A stretch of DNA of 64,000 nt from Phytoactinopolyspora halotolerans (GTDB taxonomy: Bacteria; Actinomycetota; Actinomycetes; Jiangellales; Jiangellaceae): positions 372,001 through 436,000 of the forward strand of contig NZ_JAAGOA010000002.1 of assembly GCF_010550675.1 (NCBI RefSeq). The letters run 5' to 3'. The notes beneath the pieces are model-generated. The model saw nothing but the letters and a program-made list of their open reading frames with translations. It made no database searches and was not told where the DNA came from. Positions 62,588 to 64,000 of the stretch are shown here, in pieces (position 1 is the stretch's first letter; every line of letters starts with the position of its first letter). The position numbers were made by a program, and so were the translations under genes.

Positions 62588-64000
62588 CTAGAGGATGGGG
62601 GAGGGGGTGTAGGCGGCGGCGTCGGGGTGGGAGGCGGCGACCTCCTCGACGCGGTGGATGACCTCGGCGATCTGCGTGGTGGCGGCGCCGGTGAACTCGA
62701 TCGGTGAGCGGACCAATGTGTCGAGATCGCCCTTGGTCAGACCGAGGCGGTCGTCGGCGGCCAGCCGGTCGAGGAGGTCGTTGCGGTCAGCGCCGCGTTC
62801 GCGCATGTCCAGAGCGACGTCGACCGCGTGCTTCTTGATCACTTCGTGCGCCGTCTCACGGCCGACCCCCGCCTTGACCGCCGCCATGAGAACAGCTGTG
62901 GTCGCGAGGAAGGGAAGATAGCGGTCCAGCTCACGGCCGATGACGGCTGGGTAGGCACCGAACTCGTCGAGCACGGTGAGGAAGGTCTCGAACAGGCCGT
63001 CGACGGCGAAGAAACCGTCCGGGAGCGCGACCCGCCGGACCACCGAGCAGAAGACGTCGCCCTCGTTCCACTGCGCTCCGGCCAGCTCTCCGGCCATCGA
63101 CGCATAGCCGCGGAGCACGACGGTGAGCCCGTTGACGCGTTCGCAGGAACGGGTGTTCATCTTGTGCGGCATCGCGCTGGAGCCGACCTGGCCGGCACGG
63201 AAGCCTTCGGTGACCAACTCTTGACCGGCCATCAGGCGGATGGTCGTCGCCAGGCTCGACGGCCCTGCGGCAGCCTGGACCAGGGCCGAGAGGACGTCAT
63301 GGTCGAGGGAGCGCGGATAGACCTGCCCGACGCTGGTGAGCACGCGCGAGCAGCCGAGATGGCCGGCGACACGGCGCTCCAACTCGGCCAGTTTCGCCGG
63401 ATCGCCGCCGAGCAGGTCGAGCATGTCCTGCGCGGTGCCGACCGGGCCCTTGATGCCGCGGAGCGGATAGCGATCGATCAGGTCGCTGAGCCGCTCATAC
63501 GCGATGAGCAGCTCGTCGGCGGCGGACGCGAACCGTTTTCCCAGAGTGGTCGCCTGCGCGGCGACGTTGTGGCTGCGCCCGGCCATCACCAGGCTGGAGT
63601 GTTCGCCGGCTCGGGCGGCCAGCCGCACCAGCGCCGCGACGACGCTGTCTCGCACGTGCTCCAGCGAGCGTCGCACCTGCAGCTGCTCCACGTTCTCGGT
63701 CAGGTCACGACTGGTCATGCCCTTGTGGATGTGCTCATGGCCGGCCAGCGAGTTGAACTCCTCGATGCGGGCCTTGACGTCGTGCCGGGTGATGCGCTCG
63801 CGCGCCGCGATGCTGTCCAGATCGACGTCGTCGACGACGGCCTCGTAGTCCTCGACGACGCCGTCCGGCACACTCACCCCGAGCTCGCGCTGGGCGCGGA
63901 GCACGGCAAGCCAGAGCTGGCGCTCCAGCACGATCTTGTGCTCGGCGGACCACAGGCGGGCAAGCTCCGGGGACGCGTAGCGGCTGGCGAGGACGTCGCG
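62588..64000 (-). CDS. purB: Adenylosuccinate lyase (5' end beyond window)
   Basis: At least 470 residues of a fumarase-superfamily lyase, acting twice in purine synthesis (SAICAR and adenylosuccinate cleavage). The signature GSSAMPHKMNTRSCERV is complete, and TSRDLTENVEQLQVRRS and MAGRSHNVAAQATT, both active-site stretches, are there. The frame stays open to the window edge (RYASPELARLWSAEHKI just inside it), so the start is outside the window. It converges on folE. Confidence 0.95.
   Translation of the reverse strand, partial: RDVLASRYASPELARLWSAEHKIVLERQLWLAVLRAQRELGVSVPDGVVEDYEAVVDDVDLDSIAARERITRHDVKARIEEFNSLAGHEHIHKGMTSRDLTENVEQLQVRRSLEHVRDSVVAALVRLAARAGEHSSLVMAGRSHNVAAQATTLGKRFASAADELLIAYERLSDLIDRYPLRGIKGPVGTAQDMLDLLGGDPAKLAELERRVAGHLGCSRVLTSVGQVYPRSLDHDVLSALVQAAAGPSSLATTIRLMAGQELVTEGFRAGQVGSSAMPHKMNTRSCERVNGLTVVLRGYASMAGELAGAQWNEGDVFCSVVRRVALPDGFFAVDGLFETFLTVLDEFGAYPAVIGRELDRYLPFLATTAVLMAAVKAGVGRETAHEVIKKHAVDVALDMRERGADRNDLLDRLAADDRLGLTKGDLDTLVRSPIEFTGAATTQIAEVIHRVEEVAASHPDAAAYTPSPIL

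Overview
The window is a 64 kb stretch of a high-GC actinobacterial chromosome. Evidence for this is the strong G/C bias at third codon positions, frequent GTG starts, GAF-ANTAR and SigB/SigF-type regulators, a RipA-like NlpC/P60 hydrolase, and the order ppa-dacB-metalloprotease-tilS-hpt-ftsH-folE. Acidic low-complexity linkers in PstS, the class A PBP and the NlpC protein suggest a salt-tolerant relative of Jiangella-like actinobacteria; that placement is a guess from style and not a phylogenetic result.

Layout. 1-5.1 kb: tail of a zinc alcohol dehydrogenase, an NDH-2 NADH dehydrogenase, and a stress module (Rv2629/Vms1-like protein, GAF-ANTAR regulator, SigB/SigF-type sigma factor, a 44-aa membrane peptide). 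5.2-12.8 kb: Tex, then gluconate and hexose-phosphate genes (gntK, gnd, manA), two RNA methyltransferases and a DoxX protein. 12.9-17.1 kb: class A PBP with a 20-unit DxSGG tail, an FprA-type ferredoxin reductase and a DUF2795 protein. 17.2-21.7 kb: pstSCAB phosphate transporter behind PHO-box-like repeats.

21.7-27.4 kb is an arsenic resistance region: an aquaglyceroporin, a CoA-disulfide-reductase-like flavoprotein, an ArsR fused to a low-molecular-weight phosphatase/arsenate reductase, a second ArsC, then an ArsR(CVCDL)/ArsM divergent pair. No ArsB or Acr3 pump is present, so efflux is probably through the channel. Two copies of one 31-bp operator tie the operon together. 27.5-29.1 kb: a ThrE-like exporter. 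29.4-40.3 kb: nitrate assimilation (narK, nasC, a NasB-like reductase, nirB, nirD, an NnaR-like HemD/winged-helix regulator, a CbiX-like chelatase). Its two longer intergenic gaps carry unusual inverted repeats.

40.4-49.9 kb: a mixed accessory stretch (DUF2000, RidA, AraC regulator, MFS exporter, adenosine deaminase-like enzyme, MMPL transporter, a NarL-type two-component system). 50.2-52.9 kb: arginine catabolism (rocD, a DDAH-family hydrolase, a divergent Lrp regulator). 53-64 kb: conserved housekeeping genes ending in a 5'-truncated purB. A 92-nt palindromic element separates folE from purB.

Most intergenic gaps hold perfect dyads acting as probable terminators or operators. The least explained structures are the three-copy repeat at 39207-39337, the folE/purB palindrome, the AT-rich hairpin at 26022-26065, and the hairpin between the ribosome binding site and start codon of ftsH.
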